Source of the DNA: Nemania diffusa
Taxonomy: Eukaryota > Ascomycota > Sordariomycetes > Xylariales > Xylariaceae
Reading direction: 5' to 3'
Assembly: GCA_038501195.1 (NCBI GenBank)
Contig: JBBPUQ010000002.1
Location: 4,511,501-4,575,500 of the forward strand
Length of the DNA: 64,000 bases
Made by a program: the position numbers and the translations under genes. The notes under the pieces are model-generated. The model had not been told where the DNA came from and ran no database searches. It saw nothing but the letters and a program-made list of their open reading frames with translations. This document shows positions 62,171-64,000 of this stretch, in pieces. Numbering within the stretch: position 1 is the stretch's first letter; each line of letters opens with the position of its first letter.

Positions 62171-64000
62171 AGAAGATTTCCTCTGTAAGTATATATACTG
62201 CAAAATTTGTATATAAAAATACCTGATTAAAAAATTTAATTTTACCTCTTGTTTTAGCTACTAACTCCTTTTTTTTTTTGCAGCTTATATTTACAACTTA
62301 TACTTTTAATTTTTAACTTATTTTCTTAACTTTTTTTTTTTTTCAATTTACATTTTATTTATAACTTATAGCTTGAATTTATACTTATTACTATATTTTA
62401 TACTTATTACTGTATTAATTACTGCAATTTTTTAATTTTACGTTATTTTTAAATGTTACAATTAGCTTGTTTAAAAGTTTAAAACTACTAAAAACAGACT
62501 TATTATATTTATTCTAACTGATTTACTAGTACTGCGCTATTAGTTGTATTTTATTACACTTTATATTGTTTTTATAAAATAATTATATAAAAAAACGATG
62601 TTTTAACTAATAAAATAACATTAATAAAGCTTTAGTATAACAGTTACAATAAATTTTGCTGTATTTTTTGTACTTTTTATAGTACTGCTTATTTATATAT
62701 AACTTTAATTTTTTTTATTTTTTTAGCTAATAAAGTTTTATATAAATATATTTAAACTGTTAAATATTATTTTTAAAAAAAGTAATGTTTATATAATTTA
62801 TTTTTAAAAAATATATAATATTAAATCTGAAATAATAGCTATAAATTTATAAAGTATTTATAGAAATTATTTTTTTTTTTAATAAAAAGCTAAAATAAAA
62901 GCTTTTTTAATAAAAAAGTTATAATTAATAGTAGAATATTAGTAATAAGTTAAAAAGTTAAAACAACTAATAAAAAAAGCAGATATAGTAGCTATAATAA
63001 ACAATTCGCGTATTTTTTTTTAAGCTTTTTATAATATAATTTTATATAAAAAACTATTTTTTTATTAATTTTATTGCTATTAAAAAATAAACTATTTGTT
63101 AATAAAATAACTATATAAATATTACTTTCAAAAAAGTACTAAGTTAGCTAAATTAAAATTATTTAAAAAATATTTATACTATTTATTTTATATAAAAAAT
63201 ATATTATAATATAAAACTAGTTTTTTAGCAATATTTTGATTTTTTTTAAAAAAATAATTTGTTATAAAATTAAATAAATAAAAAAAGCTATTTTTATTAA
63301 TTTAAAAAGTTATTCTGCAATTTTATTGATTTAAAAGCTTAATTTTATCGATTTTATTAATTTAAAAAGTTTTTTTAACAAACAATTACTTTTTGTAGTT
63401 TTTTTAGCATTTTTTTTGCTAGCTTTTTTAAATAATTTTTAAACACTGCTTACTAAGCTTCTTTAATAGCAATATATAATTCAAACTTTTTGAAGCTTTA
63501 AAAATTATATTTATTATATAAATAGTTCTTTATTTAAAACTATACATTTTTAATAAATAAAATATTAAAGCTATAAATAAATTATTCAATTATTTAAATT
63601 TTATATCTAGCAATAGTTTTTTAAATTAATTTTGTTTTATAAAAAAAAGCACTATTTTATTAAAATATTAGCTTTAACTTTATATAAATAAATTTATTAA
63701 TTAAAAAAATAATTTTTGTATTATATTTCTCTACGTTGATTTTTTTTTATTTTTTAAGCTAGATATAAAAAAGTTTTTTTATATTGTTTTAAATTATTTT
63801 TTAAATTATTTAATTTATTAGTTTTTTATATATAAAATTATAGTTATAAAAATTTTTGTTAATATAAAAAATAATTTAAATTTTTTATATAAGCTTTATA
63901 TAAACTTAATATTTGTTTAAAAAAGCAATAGAATTAATTTGTAACTAGTTTTTTTTATTAAGCTATTTAATTAAAGCTTTATAAACGAAATAAAAGTAGT
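62170..64000. repeat. Extreme AT-rich block, probably RIP-mutated repeat
   Basis: From about 62.2 kb to the window end the sequence is almost pure A/T. For example, only 5 of the 60 bases at 63061-63120 are G or C. The few remaining C residues sit mostly in CpT and the G residues mostly in ApG, inside AGCT, GCT and ACT words, while CpA and TpG are rare. That is the pattern expected after saturating C-to-T change at CpA (RIP). No reading frames or recognisable element ends are left. It continues past the window, so its full size is unknown. It could belong to a heterochromatic, centromeric or subtelomeric block. Confidence 0.7.

Overview
The window is nuclear DNA of a filamentous ascomycete, most likely a Sordariomycete. 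The evidence is short GT-AG introns (mostly 50-200 bases) with CTAAC/CTGAC-like branch sites, CT-rich leaders, long gene-poor spacers rich in TAGGT/ACCTA runs, and an AT-saturated block of the kind left by repeat-induced point mutation (RIP). No bacterial, viral or organellar genes were recognised. The genus cannot be fixed from the sequence alone.

Layout. 0.8-5.7 kb: enolase and ribosomal protein uS15 (RPS13), both on +. RPS13 is split into 12 exons, several of only 8-14 bases. 6.0-9.6 kb: a divergent pair, a DPY-30-type COMPASS subunit (-) and the FAN1 nuclease (+). 9.6-14.1 kb: no gene seen. 14.1-14.9 kb: a Ser/Pro-rich protein of unknown function (-). 14.9-29.3 kb: a gene-poor stretch with microsatellites, TAGGT-type low complexity and one 436-bp hAT-like MITE with 90-base inverted repeats. 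29.3-30.2 kb: the CCAAT-binding factor subunit HAP2/NF-YA (-). 30.2-35.9 kb: no gene seen. 35.9-43 kb: LSM2 (+), the SNM1/PSO2 crosslink-repair nuclease (-) and a phosphate-type MFS transporter (-). 45.9-58.7 kb: a gene-dense block with APN1 (+), a BUB1/MAD3-type checkpoint kinase (-), a TENA/THI-4 protein (-), U2AF large subunit (-), OGG1 (+) and a short-chain dehydrogenase (-). 58.7-62.2 kb: no gene seen. 62.2-64 kb: extreme AT-rich DNA.

Most genes are housekeeping genes: glycolysis, translation, splicing (LSM2, U2AF65), chromatin and transcription (SDC1, HAP2) and mitosis (BUB1). Four of the sixteen are DNA-repair enzymes. FAN1 and PSO2 act on interstrand crosslinks; OGG1 and APN1 are consecutive base-excision enzymes for oxidised guanine. 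They are not arranged as an operon, and no biosynthetic or defence system was found. The most unusual items are the micro-exon structure of RPS13, the MITE, GC-rich segments inside three unrelated genes, and the AT-rich terminal block.
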